From: Megascapheus bottae
Taxonomy: Eukaryota; Chordata; Mammalia; Rodentia; Geomyidae
Reading direction: 5' to 3'
Assembly (NCBI GenBank): GCA_024803745.1
Contig: JANJXV010000025.1
Coordinates: 19,220,610-19,284,609, forward strand
Length of the DNA stretch: 64,000 nt
In this document: positions 33,886 to 46,559 of the stretch, one piece after another
Position numbering within the stretch: position 1 is the stretch's first letter
Layout of the letters: every line of letters begins with the position of its first letter
Made by a program: the position numbers and the translations under genes
The notes under the pieces: model-generated
Seen by the model: the letters and a program-made list of their open reading frames with translations, nothing else
Database searches by the model: none
What the model was told of the DNA's origin: nothing

Positions 33886-36176
33886 AAATTTAAGATAGCT
33901 TCTATCAAATATTTTTCACCTTTAAGCAGCCAAAGATTTGAAGTCCACATGTATCCATATGAATTCAGAACCAGTAGGAGATAAACTCTGACTAAAAGAA
34001 GAAATATTCAGCGTAGGATATTTATGTTTCTTTAATATGCTTATATTCTAGTTACTAATTGTAATTTATGTACAAGATGCTTGTATTCTTCAACTGGAAA
34101 ATATATTTCAAAATTAATGGAAATTAAGAAGCTTTTAACTACATTTGTTCAACCCAGGCAATGGAAAATAACCTGTCATAAATTCCTCTTTCAAAAATTA
34201 AAAAAAAACTGCATATTTTCACCAGGGGGAAAAAGGTTTCTGAAATGTTCCTCATATTTTGACAACAGATGTAGTACCATAAATACCTTAGTGGTCTCAG
34301 GAAGGGTGTTCTCTGTGGTGCAAGATTGTCATGGCAGTGATTTTTGACACTTAAAGATTGTTTATTGCGTTCCCTCAGGATGTGCTAAACCCTATCTTAA
34401 ACAGTGTGGCATCTTCTCTCTTTTAAGGACAAGCTCTCCTTATATTTGCTTCATCACAGAAAAAGAAAAAAAGGCAAAAGCACCCAACACCTATGGGTGC
34501 TTTCAAAATACCTCCTTGCTGGATTGTTTTGCAGTGAGGTAATGTAGGTAGGGTACACATCAATAAATTTCTGGGTGGAGCACTGACACCACTTGATAAG
34601 GAAGATGTGAGTCACATTTAACGATACTTTGTAACACTTGAGCATAGTTTTTTTTATTTTAGTGGTTTATGCTTTCAAGCATTAATAATGATTTGCTTTT
34701 CCACTAGCCTCCACTTAGATTTAATAAGGAATTCATATTAATCATTAAAAGAAAGGGACATGATTCTTCAAGATAATCAAATATTGACAGGTTAGAAATA
34801 GCTTTCTGCCTGGGTTCATTGATATAGGTTATGTGATATAAATATTTATTTCTTTTCTGTCACTCAGAGTAAATGCCACCAATTGATTCAGCATTGATAT
34901 AGTGTCAACAGTTCATAAGAAACATTTGACTGGCTTGTGTTTTCCGATTAGTCTCTGCTCTATAAAGTGGGATTTACTAAATCTCTCCAATTGTCTGCTC
35001 ATAGAGTGTGACTGCTTTCTGAAACCATTATTGCTTCTATTTGAGAAGCAAAGGTCTAGTGATAAGACTAGGTTCTGCCAGACCTTTACATAAAGAATAA
35101 GGATTAATTGAGCATTTTTATTTTAATGATTTATAAGGGATAGGTACTAATTCTTCTTAACACAGTCAGACAATAAACAAAGAACATTTTCCTTGTTAAT
35201 CCATAATTGAATTGCATTTCATTTTTCCCCATTAACTTCATTAATATGATAAATCAAGCACGTTTTTAGAGGTTTAGTGTTTGGAAGGGATTCATTGTTT
35301 TCCTCTTACTATTTTGTGATGGAGGGTTCTAGCCTAGTTTAAAAATTAAATCAGAAGGTATCTTTGGCATATTTTATTGAGGCATGTAGATCAGCCTCCC
35401 CTGCTCTGTTTTCTCAGTGTTTTCCCCACTCAGATCCAGGGAGGCATCATCTGTTTAACAACAGCAGCTTGTGCTCGAAAGTAACTTGAAACGGCTCAAA
35501 GAGCGAATTTAAAGGATTTGAAACATGTGCAGCTACTCCAAGAATTGACCTTTTGTATCTCTAACATTGCTTTTTCTCTTTTTTATGTTTAGCTTTTGTA
35601 GAAGAAAGAGACAGTATTTTTCTATTCCTGACAAATCAAGCATAAATGTACTGCCATGTCACAAATCTAGATCTAATTCTACATCTTTGACTGTTACTTC
35701 AAGAACTTAGAGTGCTTTTAGAAAAACTCTTCAAGGTAAAAAAAAAGAAGTAGGGAGAATCAATAGCTTTCTAAAATAGCTTTAAAAACAGAGCCATCAC
35801 AACTATAAAACTCTTATATTCTGTTAGCTCATCTGAGATGCTGTAGGAAGGCTGAAGCATAAATGAGACCCTGTATGTAAATCAGAACTTCACAATGCTC
35901 TCCTCTGCCTGAACAGGCACAGCCTGACTTCTGTGGGTGGTTGCTATGCTATCTTCATTTCTTTCTTGGCCCTGCTTCTCTTTCAGGTGTAACAGACACT
36001 ACCAATCATTTTTCCCAGGCCTTGTGCTTTCTTGGCTGTTGTAATAATCATAACTCCTGGGGCTTTTGCTTTCCTTTCCCTCACATCTCTATTATTTTGT
36101 GTCTCATCTACTTCTGTTAATTTTAAAAAAAGAAAAAGGAATCTGAACTACATTTAAGAGCTATTTGGTATTTTTG

Positions 36177-36177
<1 letters not shown>

Positions 36178-36211
<34 letters not shown>

Positions 36212-36398
36212 CAGTCCTGGGCTTGAGCTCAGGGCCTGAGCACTGTCCTGGAGGACTTTTTCAAGGTTAGAGCTCTACCATTTGAGCCTCAGCACCACTT
36301 CTGGCTTTTTTCTATGTATGTGGTACTGAGGAATCGAACCCTGGTCTTCATGCATGCTAGGCAAACACTCTACCACTAGGCCAAACTCCTAGCCCAAA
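36178..36398 (-). mobile_element. Type A SINE, antisense, young
   Basis: Long T tail then a near-consensus copy, with a perfect 16-base TSD, TATTTGGTATTTTTGT, at 36162-36177 and 36399-36414. Confidence 0.96.
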
Positions 36399-36941
36399 TA
36401 TTTGGTATTTTTGTTGAGTAAAAAACATCACAAGCTTCTTTTAAAGAAATTTATCTTACAAATATCACAGCTAATTAATCACTACTTACTTGAGAATGCT
36501 TTTCACTAGATAGTTGGTTTTCATATGGGTCATTGGCCATTGACAGAGAGATGTGTCCTTACATATGGCACCTGAGACAAAGTAATTACATTAAACATTG
36601 AACTTCGATATAACATGCAGCATTGAACTTACATAGCCCAAGCAAAATGGTCTTGAAATGCTATAAAATTGTGATTTTTTAAAGAAGATACTTGATTCTA
36701 TCTGTAATATTTAAATGCAACCCCTTATATATAGGTTTATAAAATCTCACCTTTTGTTTTATACTAAATACTATTTCTGTGCTTCATTTTGCAGATTAAT
36801 ACATATATTTAATTAAAAGGTACAAGATGTTATTAGCTGTTTGTTAATCCATTTTGATTTGGTATTCTCAAAATTTTAAAATTAATTCATAGTTAAGAGA
36901 AAATAAAATTCCGATGATTTTCTTTTTACAAATTTTTTTTT

Positions 36942-37035
36942 GCTGGGTATGATGGTGTGTATCTGTAGTCCCAGCATTCTGAAAGCTGAACCAGGAAGAT
37001 CTCTTAAGCTCTAGACTTTCAGAGACCAGTGAAGA
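36942..37035 (+). mobile_element. B1-like monomer SINE, sense
   Basis: GCTGGGTATGATGGTGTGTA, GTAGTCCCAGCATTCTG, AACCAGGAAGATCTCTTAA. Confidence 0.7.
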
Positions 37036-37239
37036 ACTCTCCTCCCACCCCCATACACTCTTTAAAACATGAGAAGAAATAATTTATGTGCTATAATAAA
37101 TCAGAAAATTAAGCAAATAAAAAGAAGCTTATTTTTAATATAAAAAATCAGTTCAGCTAGACAATGATCAGTATAACTTTATACACTCTTTAATCCTTTT
37201 TTTTGTTTTGTTTTGTTGTTTGTAGATATTGTCTTTATG

Positions 37240-37476
37240 TATGTGTATGTGCTAGTTCTGAAGCCTCAACTCAGGAACTGGGCCCTGACCTTGAGCTTTT
37301 TGTGTTCAGGGTTAGTTCTCTATCACTTGAGTCTACCTCTACTTCCAGCTTTTTTGTGGTTAATTGGAGATCAGAATCTTGCAGAGTCTTTCTACAACAG
37401 CTGGCTTCAGCTACAGTCATCAGATCTCAGCCGCCACAGTAGCTAGGACCATGGGCATGAGCCACCAGCACTTGAC
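37240..37476 (-). mobile_element. Type B SINE, antisense, old
   Basis: CTCAACTCAGGAACTGGGCC, TGTGGTTAATTGGAGATCAG, CCACAGTAGCTAGGACCATG in type B order. Confidence 0.82.
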
Positions 37477-39700
37477 TAGATACTGTCTTTTAAAGTAATA
37501 TATTTTTAGAATTGGCTTTCACAACCACTATTATAATGAAAAATAAATTTAAACATTACTTACACTGTGCATAGTGCTCATGCATGTACATATACATTAG
37601 AAACCATTTGCCCTCCATACCAAACCTCTTGTGGAAGTTCTTGTTCTTTGATGCTGTGGCCTACCTGCCACTCCCAATCAGGCTGAAATACAAGGAAGGC
37701 TGCCCTCTTCTCTTCTGTGGGTATTAGTGGTATTCAGAGACATCTATATCTACCCCTTTGCTTATGGAGAAGAGGAGAGGATTTAACTATAGACTTTAGC
37801 CCTTTCAGGGCTATGCCTATACCCTGTTTTCCCTGTATCTATCGCAGATCCCTGGATTCCATTTGCAGACTTGGATAAATGAAATTTCTCCTAAAAATTA
37901 ACTATATGCCACGATGAGGGTGTACGTTGTTAGTCAAGTTAAAGGCACAAATTAAATTGTTGGAAACATGTTTAGATTAAGTAGAGAAATTTTCTTAGGG
38001 AACTGGCCTTGTGCTTACCAATAGCTACTGCTCTTTATATTTCTGTCATCGATAAAAGTAAATCTAGTAGTGGTTGTGCTAGGTTAGCATCTCCAGTCAC
38101 TTTCTGTGCTGCTTTTCTTTGTACTGTTTGAAAGTTTATCATTCAGCACAGAATAATACAGTTTTTGTGTCTTCTTTCAGGCTACATCTAGTATACAGGT
38201 ATTTTAAAGGTAATGAACAGAATCCTCAAATAGGAAAGTAGTTGCCAATTTTTCTGACTTCTCTCACCTTTTTTTAAACCGACCTCAGATATAGTAATTA
38301 GCTGATTGTAAATTGCATCAATCAAGTTGTTCTACAATTAAATTGGGTACTGAATTGGCCTTTACACATGGATCTGTCAATATTCTTTTAGGGATTGGCA
38401 AAATGGCTTGGAAAGGAAGCTGTTTCTGTTACCTGTGCCGCACTCCTAATTATCACGGCTCTCTGAAGCTTCAACTTCAGAAATGTATAGAAGAAAAATA
38501 TTTCCCTTGATAAATGAAGCCTTTTTTTAAAAAAAATTCAATTAGTGGAAGTTTAGAATGAAGCAAATATTTAAAGCTTTACTATAATGGTCTAAGAACA
38601 ACAAACTATTTTTTTTTTTCCAAGTGACATTGAATTTAAAACTCTATCCATTTTCTGCCCAGGCAAGGCAGTGCAATTCCCTGGAAATTGATTTTTTTTT
38701 TCAGGGCTTACTTTGGCTTTTTCTAAGCTTTAGCTATATGGAAAATAACACCTTTGTTAAGTCTACTTTGTGAATAAAGTTGGCAGTTAATTTTTAAGCA
38801 AGTGGGCCAGAGCACAAAAAAAAATTAGTGGTTACATGAAACAGTCCAGCTAGTCTTAAAGTCATTTGATAAATGATTATGTAGGGAGTTCTTTAGAAAC
38901 TCTGAAAACCTTGTTTGGTGGGTGTCAGTGTAATTCACCCACTGCTCATGATACAAATGAGAGTAGTATTTTTGGTATAGTAAGTTTTATAGAACCTTAG
39001 GAGATAGGGAATTCTGTTTTGTACATCAAATTATTAAAATAACTTTATAAAAAATTACATGCCTGTGTTTTCCCTTTATGCATCAGATTTGACTGCATGT
39101 GCATTTTCCAGTGCATTGATTTGCTACTTTTTCATCAGCATATGACTTCTACCCAGTTGTTGCTATACACTAATTTATCATTTGTAAAGGAAAGCTTTTT
39201 CTACTCTAGGAAAACCATAAACATTCACTCAGTTTGCTGAATATTAATTATAAGGTCATCTGTGGAGTTTTTGAGGGATGCTTTATTTACAAATTATATT
39301 TTTAGAATACTGACTTGCGTGTTGTTTTCCCAAGTTTAACTTTGGCTGTGTGTGCTACTGTTTGGCATTGGTGGTTATACGCTGTACTGGAGACTGTTTT
39401 CTTATCAGCATCTCTGACCTGACCCTTTTGAGCTATGTTATATCATTCCATTTTGACACCTTTTATCAAACTTTAATGAAATGACCCAGGCAAACAAATT
39501 GTCATTAAACTTTCCATCACTTTGTCCCTTGGTATCGTCTTTTATAAATTGGACAGCAAATGTTGTATTGATCTTCTCGTTCTTGCAGCTGAACTTGAAA
39601 TGACCCAGACTGCTTGTTGTTTATGGCCCAGAGTTGCTTTTCCTTGACATTTCCATCCACACCATGACATCCTTTTTGTTTTTCTTTCTTTCTTGTGGAG

Positions 39701-39765
39701 ATGAATGAACAAGACATACGATATCGAGACACTCTTGGTCATGGCAACGGAGGTACAGTCTACAA
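39701..39765 (+). CDS. Map2k5: MAP2K5 coding exon: start of the kinase domain with glycine-rich loop
   Basis: Encodes MNEQDIRYRDTLGHGNGG followed by TVY and two bases of a Lys codon, about human residues 161-182. LGHGNGGTV is the glycine-rich phosphate-binding loop (GxGxxG) at the N-lobe of the kinase domain. The ATP-binding Lys, the catalytic HRD and DFG motifs and the activation-loop phosphosites would lie in later exons. The acceptor is TTTCTTTCTTTCTTGTGGAG ending at 39700 and the donor GTGAGT begins at 39766. The Met codon at the exon start is internal in the full-length protein. I could not find the following exon (AYHVPSGKILAVK in human) anywhere in 39766-64000. Confidence 0.97.
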
Positions 39766-40549
39766 GTGAGTAGTCAATTTTCTTTAAACTTTTGATTTAC
39801 TTTTGCAACTGCTGGGTATCCAAGTATTCTATTACAAAAAATTTTACATGGCCACTAGCACTTTAATTTTATTTTCACATTTGCCTCTAATATTCTGCAA
39901 GGTATCTTCTATTTTCTCAAGAATTGCCTGAAAAGTGCATTTATATTGCCTTTTTAATATTTCTGAGTCTGCATTTCTCCTGGGTGAGCAGTTAATAGTC
40001 CACCATTAACAAATGTACCTTTAACTGGCCTGAAGTTTAATGTATGTATTCCTTCGTTCTTTTACACCATCATGTTTTAAAAGCTTGCAAGCACCCTATG
40101 TTAGTCCCTTACCTGTTTACAGTTATACCCAGTGGTAACCAAACCTTATAAATACCATTGCTTTGCCCTGTGTTGACACTGTAAGTTATTAAAAAGCCTT
40201 CTTCTGGTTGTATTTCCTTCTCTCCTCACCCTACTCCCCCGAGAGAATTTCTACACACATTGATGAATATGTTGTTATAAAATTCTTCCTAAATTCCAGT
40301 TGTAGTGATCTTACCCTAAAGGAGTGTTCATTTTCATATTAAAAAATACTAACTGTAAAAACATAGTTCTCTCGACAGGGAAGTCTTCTCGTACACTAGT
40401 GCAAAGTTTAAACTACATAATGTAATATCTGGTACTTAATAGTCTGCAGTGGTGTATGAAAAATATTCCACTAGGAATTAAAAAATCCATACTTTGTAAG
40501 AAAGGCCTGAGGGAGTACTAAAGCTTTCCTCCAGAGCTCTGTTTTCAAT

Positions 40550-40632
40550 ACACACACACACACACACACACCACACACCACACACACACACCACACACAC
40601 ACACACCCCCCCCCCACACACACACCCTCACC
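40550..40632. repeat. (CA)n microsatellite with CCA interruptions and a C11 run
   Basis: Blocks of (CA)n separated by ACCAC steps, then a long C run and a further short (CA)n. Confidence 0.94.
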
Positions 40633-40730
40633 CTGCTTCACATTATGATTGTGTTTTTAGCTTATTTTAGCACCAATATTAATAGTTTCAGTTATAAAAT
40701 AATTTTCTAATTGCTCACAAATGTTCTTAA

Positions 40731-40930
40731 ATTTTTTTTTTTCCTTACCAATCCTGGGCTTGAGCTCAGGGCATGAACACTGTCCTTGAGTCTTCTCAAG
40801 GCTAGAGCTGTACCACTTGAGTCATAGCACCACCTCTGGCTTTTTTCTATGTATGTGGTATGGAGGAATCAAACCTGGGTCTTCACACATGCTAGGCAAA
40901 CACTCTACCACTAGGCCAAATTCCCAGCCC
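40731..40930 (-). mobile_element. Type A SINE, antisense, with TSD
   Basis: Full-length copy; TGTTCTTAAA at 40722-40731 and 40931-40940 is its TSD. Confidence 0.94.
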
Positions 40931-41621
40931 TGTTCTTAAAATTTTAAGTTCTCCTTACTCACATGAACGCAGATAAAAATTGCCTTGTGGTCCCATGGCC
41001 TTGAAAGGTCACACTCTAAAATTTCTGATCATCCCTCATTTCTCCAAATGCCTTAGAATAGAATTCTGTTTCTCAGGGCTAGAAGCTCTTTCAGTCATCA
41101 GATCCAGTCCCTCATCCAGGATTCTAGTCTCTTTATAAGAAGAATTAGCATGTGAGTTCTTTCTCCCAAATGTAGTCCTTGAAGAACTTAACTTCACATA
41201 TATCACATACTATTTTTCCTTCAGGTGACTGAGTAGTGCAAATAATTGTTCTGAAATTTAAGTCCGTCTATATGAAAATATAGAGAAATAAATAACTTAT
41301 TTTGTATATCATCATTAGTTCTTGCCCTTAAGATCATGGAGGCTGAGTTTTCCCCCTAGATCAAGCTAGTGTTCTTTCCCATGCAGCCCCTGCACTACAT
41401 AAATGGCATCTTGGTCTCTCCTTTTCACCCTTATCTAACTTGAGTTTTTATCCTTTTCTGGATATCCAATCCTGTTCTGAAGGTTCCTGGGAAGGAAATA
41501 AAGACCACGTGTGAAAAACCATTTCTTTGGACTCCTAACTTACCTGTGTTATTTCACAAATGTTTACCTTTGTATTTTTAAATTGAAGACCAGTGGTAAA
41601 CTTACAATAGGTTAAGAAACG

Positions 41622-41850
41622 TGCTGGGCTCAGGTGGCTCACATCTGTAATCCTAGTTACAGATATGAGTTCTGAGATTCATGGTTTGAAGCCAGCTTGA
41701 GCAGGAAAATCCTTGACAACCACCGAAAAGCCAGAAGTGAAATTGTGGCTCAAGTGGGAGAACTCTAACCTTGAACACAAAAGCTCAGGGACATGCCCAG
41801 GCTCTGAATTCAAGCCCTAAGATGGGCATCAATACACACACACACACTAC
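41622..41850 (+). mobile_element. Type B SINE, sense
   Basis: CAGGTGGCTCACATCTGTAA through TCTGAATTCAAGCCCTAAGA; the tail is an (AC)n run at 41833-41847. Confidence 0.87.
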
Positions 41851-41931
41851 CTATATTTATACAACCACTAAGTCCCACTGAGTTGCTAAATTTTACTAGA
41901 TGCCATATCTTCAGAGTTAATTTAAAAACAA

Positions 41932-42165
41932 TTTTTTTTTTTGCCAGTCCTAGGGCTTGAACTCACCACCTAAGCACTGTCCTTGGCTTTCCTCAAGGCT
42001 AGCACTCTACCACTTGAGCTACAGCATCACTTCCTGTTTTTTTCTCCTTTCAGTGTATGTAGAGTGTCAGGCATGCTCCTGGCCCCTAAAAAAAGTTTTG
42101 ACACTGAAGCTCAAATCCAGGATCTAGCATAGGCTGTCCTGTACTATTGATCTATAACCCCAGCA
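41932..42165 (-). mobile_element. Type A SINE with internal deletion, then ID remnant, antisense
   Basis: Right monomer complete (GCCAGTCCTAGGGCTTGAAC on), left monomer mostly deleted by 42088, then a separate ID-like piece (TGACACTGAAGCTCAAATCC). Confidence 0.78.
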
Positions 42166-42321
42166 TAGCTGTTGAAATTTTAATCTTCTATTAAATTAAG
42201 CACACAGATGTGAAACAATGAGGAAGTATACTAGAAAGTAGACATGATATTCTTACCCCTCAAGGGATAATTATTGCATGAAAGTACATTCATGTTTTAG
42301 AAATTATTATTATTATTATTT

Positions 42322-42546
42322 TTAATGCTGATCCTGGAGATTCAACCTAAGGCCTGGGAGCTCTCCCTAAGCTTTTGTGCTCAAGGATAGAGCTCTACCA
42401 CTTTGAGCCACAGCTCCATTTCTGGCCTTTTGGTGGTTAATTGGAGATAAGTGTCTAATGGACTTTCATGTCTTGGCTGGCTTTGAGCCATGATTCTCAA
42501 ATTTTCAGTAGATATGATTACAGGCATTAGCCACTGTTGCCCAGCT
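42322..42546 (-). mobile_element. Type B SINE, antisense
   Basis: GCTGATCCTGGAGATTCAAC through GATTACAGGCATTAGCCACT; preceded by (ATT)n. GAAATTATTATT before and GAAAATTATTTT after resemble a TSD. Confidence 0.88.
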
Positions 42547-42567
42547 GAAAATTATTTTTATGATGAG

Positions 42568-42770
42568 TTTTTTGTTTTTGTTTTTTGCCAATCCTGGGAC
42601 TTGAACTCAGGGCCTGGGCACAGTCCTTGAGCTTTTTCAAGGCTAGAACTCTTTATCACTTGAGCCATAGAGCCACTTCTAGCCTTTTCTGCGTATGTGG
42701 TACCAAGGAGTCGAACCCAGGACGTGCTGGCTAGGCAAACACTGTACCACTAAGCCACACTCCCAGCCCC
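42568..42770 (-). mobile_element. Type A SINE, antisense
   Basis: GCCAATCCTGGGACTTGAAC through ACTAAGCCACACTCCCAGCC. Confidence 0.9.
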
Positions 42771-42947
42771 TGAACATTTTTTTAAAAATTATTTTTAATG
42801 TGGAAAATGTATATAAGACTTAGCCATCTTCACCATTTCTAAGTGTATATAGCTCAGTGATATTAATTGTACCCACATTGTTGCAAAACTATCACTACTG
42901 TCTATCTTAAAAACTTCTTCCACTTGCTTAACTCTATGCCTTGAGTG

Positions 42948-43172
42948 TGTTGGTATTGGAACTTAAACTTAGTACATTTACTCTTGCTTGGCTTTGTCAC
43001 TCACAGCTGGCTCTCTGTCACTTGAGCCATGCATTCAGTTCTGGCTTTTTTCTGGCTAATTGGAGGTAAGTTTCTCTTGTATTTGTCCGTTTGCGCTGTC
43101 TTTGAATTGCAGTCCTCAGATTTTAGCCTCCTTAGTATCTAGGATTATAGGCATAAGCCACTAGCACCTGGA
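42948..43172 (-). mobile_element. Type B SINE, antisense, old
   Basis: GGAACTTAAACTTAGTACAT, CTGGCTAATTGGAGGTAAG, TAGGATTATAGGCATAAGCC. Confidence 0.82.
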
Positions 43173-43580
43173 TTCCATTCAACCCTTTCATTGCTGTTTT
43201 TAGCTGAGAAACCTGGCTCTCACTTTTTTCATTAGCATCACAGTGTTTAAGGGAGTCATCTCCCACATGTCCTTAGCACAAACTTGAACCTTGACAAGTA
43301 TGCTCTGGTGACTGCAACTTAGACTAACAGTTTACTAGCTACCATTGCTAACGCTTGGTTATGAGTACTGGAGGATGTTTGGACAATTAGTTGCTTATAG
43401 TAAGTGAATTATATTGTAGGTGATAATTCTAGTATTTTAAGCAGTAGAAAAAAATTCCCTTTGTCCTATTGTGTATGTGATTACATGATTCTGGTTTTTG
43501 CTGTTTTGTGTGTGTGTAGGGGGGGTGGTCAGTTCTGCAGCTTGAACTCTGAGCCTGGGTGTGTCCCTGTGTGGTGCTTC

Positions 43581-43795
43581 TTTTTTTTTTTTTTTTCTTT
43601 TTGCCAGTTCTGGAGCTTAAACTCCAGGACTGAGCACTGACTGACTTTGGGCTTTTTTCCCTCAAGGGTAGCGCTCTGCCACTTGAGCCACAGCAGCATT
43701 TTTGGCTTTTCTATGTATGTGGTACTGAGGAATCGAACCTTAGTCTTTGTGCGTGCTAGACAAGCACTCTACTACTAGGCCAAACTCCGGGCCCC
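43581..43795 (-). mobile_element. Type A SINE inserted in the 43525 host element
   Basis: T-rich tail then GCCAGTTCTGGAGCTTAAAC through CCAAACTCCGGGCCCC. TGTGTGGTGCTT before and TTGTGCTGTGCTCC after are a plausible decayed TSD. Confidence 0.88.
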
Positions 43796-43860
43796 TTGTG
43801 CTGTGCTCCTTTTGTTCAAGGCTAGCACTCTGCTACTTGAGACACATGCCTCTTCCAGAT

Positions 43861-44099
43861 TCTTAGTTTTTCTTTTTCTTTTTTTTCTTTTTTTTCTTTT
43901 TTTTTTTTTTTTTTTTGCCAGTCCTGGGCTTGAGCTCAGGGCCTGAGCACTGTCCTTGGACTTTCTCAGGCTAGAGCTCTACCACTTGAGCCTCAGCACC
44001 ACTTTTGGCTTTTTTCTATGTATGTGGTACCAAGGAATCGAACTCCGGGTCTTCTTGCATGCTAGGCAAGCACTCAACCACTAGGCTAAACTCCCAGCT
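43861..44099 (-). mobile_element. Second type A SINE inserted in the 43525 host element
   Basis: T-rich tail with CTTTT units (43863-43916), then a near-consensus copy. CTCTTCCAGAT at 43850-43860 and 44100-44110 is a clear TSD. Confidence 0.94.
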
Positions 44100-44244
44100 C
44101 TCTTCCAGATTTTTCTGTGATTAACTGGAGATAAGTATTTCTTGCGCTTCCCTGCCCTTGCTGGCTTTCAACCACGATCCTCAGATCTCAACCTCCTTCG
44201 TAGCTAGGATTACAGGTGTGGACTGTTTCGTGTTTTAAACCAAC

Positions 44245-44335
44245 TTTTGTTAGGTTGGTCAGGCTAGTCTTGAACTCTTGGTTAAGCAGTCCTCTTGCTT
44301 CAGCCTCCTGAGAACAAAGTGTGCAACATCACCTT
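44245..44335 (-). mobile_element. B1-like monomer remnant, antisense
   Basis: GGTTGGTCAGGCTAGTCTTG, CTTGCTTCAGCCTCCTGAGA. Confidence 0.65.
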
Positions 44336-45234
44336 TGACACCTATGTGATTCTTATGAGGAAAGAGGGTGAAGATTTCCAGTTATGTAACCCTGCTTGTT
44401 GATCATTGGGCTTTATATCTGCCCTGTTTGTTTATGTTCCTCATGCTCTTTCAGAGTTTTTGTTCAACACAAAGAAATGGTGAAATCATCAAGAAATAAG
44501 AATCTACTCTGCTAAAGCCTTTATGAAACACTGATGTATTATAATTGGATTTCTCCTACACTAAGTTTACCTTAATGGTGTTAACTATAAAAATTGTAGG
44601 TTTTCAAACAAAATGATTACATTAGAGGCTATGCTACATAAACTAGATGAAGAAAATATTGGAAAAGCCACTTATTGGGAACAAAACTGCCTAATGGGTC
44701 TATTTAATTTTTTTCTTGTGAAATATAATAAAGCTAATAACTACAACACAGAAGTTTAGTGTTCAGTCTTATTCACTTAGTTTGATGGGATATTGTGAAT
44801 TTCAAGGGTTATAATATGTGTAACTGCAATGTATATTATTTAATAATGGGTACATTCTCATGTTTAAGTCTGTGTTTTCTACTGTTATGTGGTATGAAAT
44901 ATTGGCCCATATGATTAAACCAAATGTATGGATTTACTAAACTGTTCTGTTCTCTGCATTATAATCTTATGAGACCATTTTAAGTTGGAATTTCTTGCAT
45001 TATCAATTTGTTCTATATGGATCATAAAGGAAGTATTCTAAAGTACAAGCCAAAGCAAGCAAGAAGGAAAATTTAGTAAAAGGAAATGGGTACATTTTCA
45101 TTACTACTTCATTTGCCAAAGGACCACAAGATTTTTCAATTTAAAGAAAAGGGAGATTATACATGACATGTGTTCTGTTTCTCTACGATAGTCACAGTGA
45201 ATTTAAAAAACTGAGAGAATGGGACTCAGTATTA

Positions 45235-45440
45235 TTATTGTTAAGCTCTTGAGTTTGAATACTACAGCTGTCACTGATTAGCTGTATGACCTGTTATATG
45301 TTATACAATGTGTTCTGCCTCTGATTTCCTATCTGGAAAATGGGGGTAATAATAACATCTATCTTGTTAAGTTGTCACGGAGTTAAATGAGATAATCCTT
45401 AGCATCTTGTGGTACTTATTAAATGTTAGCTACTGGTACT
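45235..45440 (+). repeat. MIR remnant
   Basis: CTGATTAGCTGTATGACCTG, CTATCTGGAAAATGGGGGTA, AATAATAACATCTATC, GTTAAATGAGATAATCC: clear MIR order. Confidence 0.82.
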
Positions 45441-45736
45441 GGTAGTACTAGTAATAGAAAAATTGTTTCAACTTTGTAATTTCTGTTCTCTATGAGAAAT
45501 GCCCAGAAACAAACTTTTAAGAAGTTCTGTATTTATAGTATGCATTATAAATCTGTTTTTTCACTAGTTGTGCTGTAAATGATAAAATTGATTTATATAT
45601 TATCTTATAGTAAGTCATAACTTATTGTTGTATTGCTGTAGGACATGACATAGTGTAAGGTCCATTGTACCAATGGAAAATATGAGGGCTGTTGGTTCTG
45701 CTATGTTCTGTGACAAAGCCAAAACACAGTACATTT

Positions 45737-45800
45737 CCCCTCCCCTTTTACTTCTCTCCCCTCCCCTCTTCTCTCCTCCCCTCTTCCTTCCTTTCTTCAA
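45737..45800. repeat. Polypyrimidine tract
   Basis: CCCCTCCCCTTTTACTTCTC and similar; it creates a Gly/Arg/Lys-rich minus-strand frame that is not a gene. Confidence 0.88.
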
Positions 45801-45834
45801 GTCATTAGCCTAGCTTCCTCATGGCAAGTTTTCT

Positions 45835-46180
45835 GTTACTTAAGCCATACCTCCAGCCCAGCTTTTTTTGCTAGTTAATTGGAGGTGATTCTCTTGAACT
45901 TTACTGGTAGGGCTGGCTTTAAACTTGAATCCTCCAGGTGTCAGCCTCTTGAGTATCTAAAGTTACAAGTGCCATGAGCCTGGCTAATAAGGATCTTTAA
46001 TTAGATTCTCCTTGGGCCTTGTGCTTGCTCTACCACTGTAGCCACACCCTTAGTCCTTTTACTTTTGAATTAGGGCTTCTGCTAACTTTTCCCAAGATGT
46101 CCTCAAACTTCAGTCCTTCTGCCTCTGCTTTTCTGAGTAGCTGGCACCATGGAATAGTTGGGATGTAGATGTGCCTGGCT
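45835..46180 (-). mobile_element. Type B SINE fragment, then ID + B1 remnant, antisense
   Basis: 45835-45984: AGTTAATTGGAGGTGATTCT through AGTATCTAAAGTTACAAGTG. 46015-46180: TGCTCTACCACTGTAGCCAC then TGAGTAGCTGGCACCATGG, older. Confidence 0.7.
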
Positions 46181-46559
46181 TAAATGATGTTTTAAAGATT
46201 GGATATATGTCATTATCTAGAGACAAAACGAGGAGGGAAGCCATAATAATTCTCAAAAGTGGGTAGTAAGTAGTGGGTAGTGGTTAGTGAACTCGGGACT
46301 GTGGTAACAAAGATCATGTGAAGTAATAGGTTATCTTCTGCCCTGTGATATGGCTGTAGAGACCAGTTAAAGTGAACTTGTGTTTAGGGGCAACATTTTA
46401 TTAACTCATTACAGTAGTATAATTGACTGAACAGAAATCAGAAGCTCACATGGCCTTTATATAAAATGAGAAAATATATGAATTATCTCATTAATGGCTA
46501 CTTAGTAAGGAAATTATTTCAAAACGTGGGATACTTAAAAAAATTGTAACTAAAACATC

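Larger units (their letters stand above)
32613..39700 (+). other. Map2k5: MAP2K5 intron, 7.1 kb, repeat-poor
   Basis: GT-AG intron with only an ID remnant, one young type A SINE, a B1 monomer and one old type B SINE in 7 kb. 32620-33790, 33900-36160 and 37490-39700 are unique AT-rich sequence. The low repeat density fits constrained non-coding sequence, but constraint cannot be measured here. Confidence 0.8.
43525..44222 (-). mobile_element. Old type B SINE split by two later SINE insertions
   Basis: Host pieces at about 43525-43578 (CTTGAACTCTGAGCCTGGGT), 43796-43860 (TGTTCAAGGCTAGCACTCTG) and 44111-44222 (GATTAACTGGAGATAAGTAT through TAGCTAGGATTACAGGTGTG) join into one antisense type B element. 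Confidence 0.88.

Noticed and set aside
39701..39703. ATG at the first base of an exon as a gene start
   Set aside because: It is an internal Met of MEK5 directly after a splice acceptor and in frame with the upstream exon.
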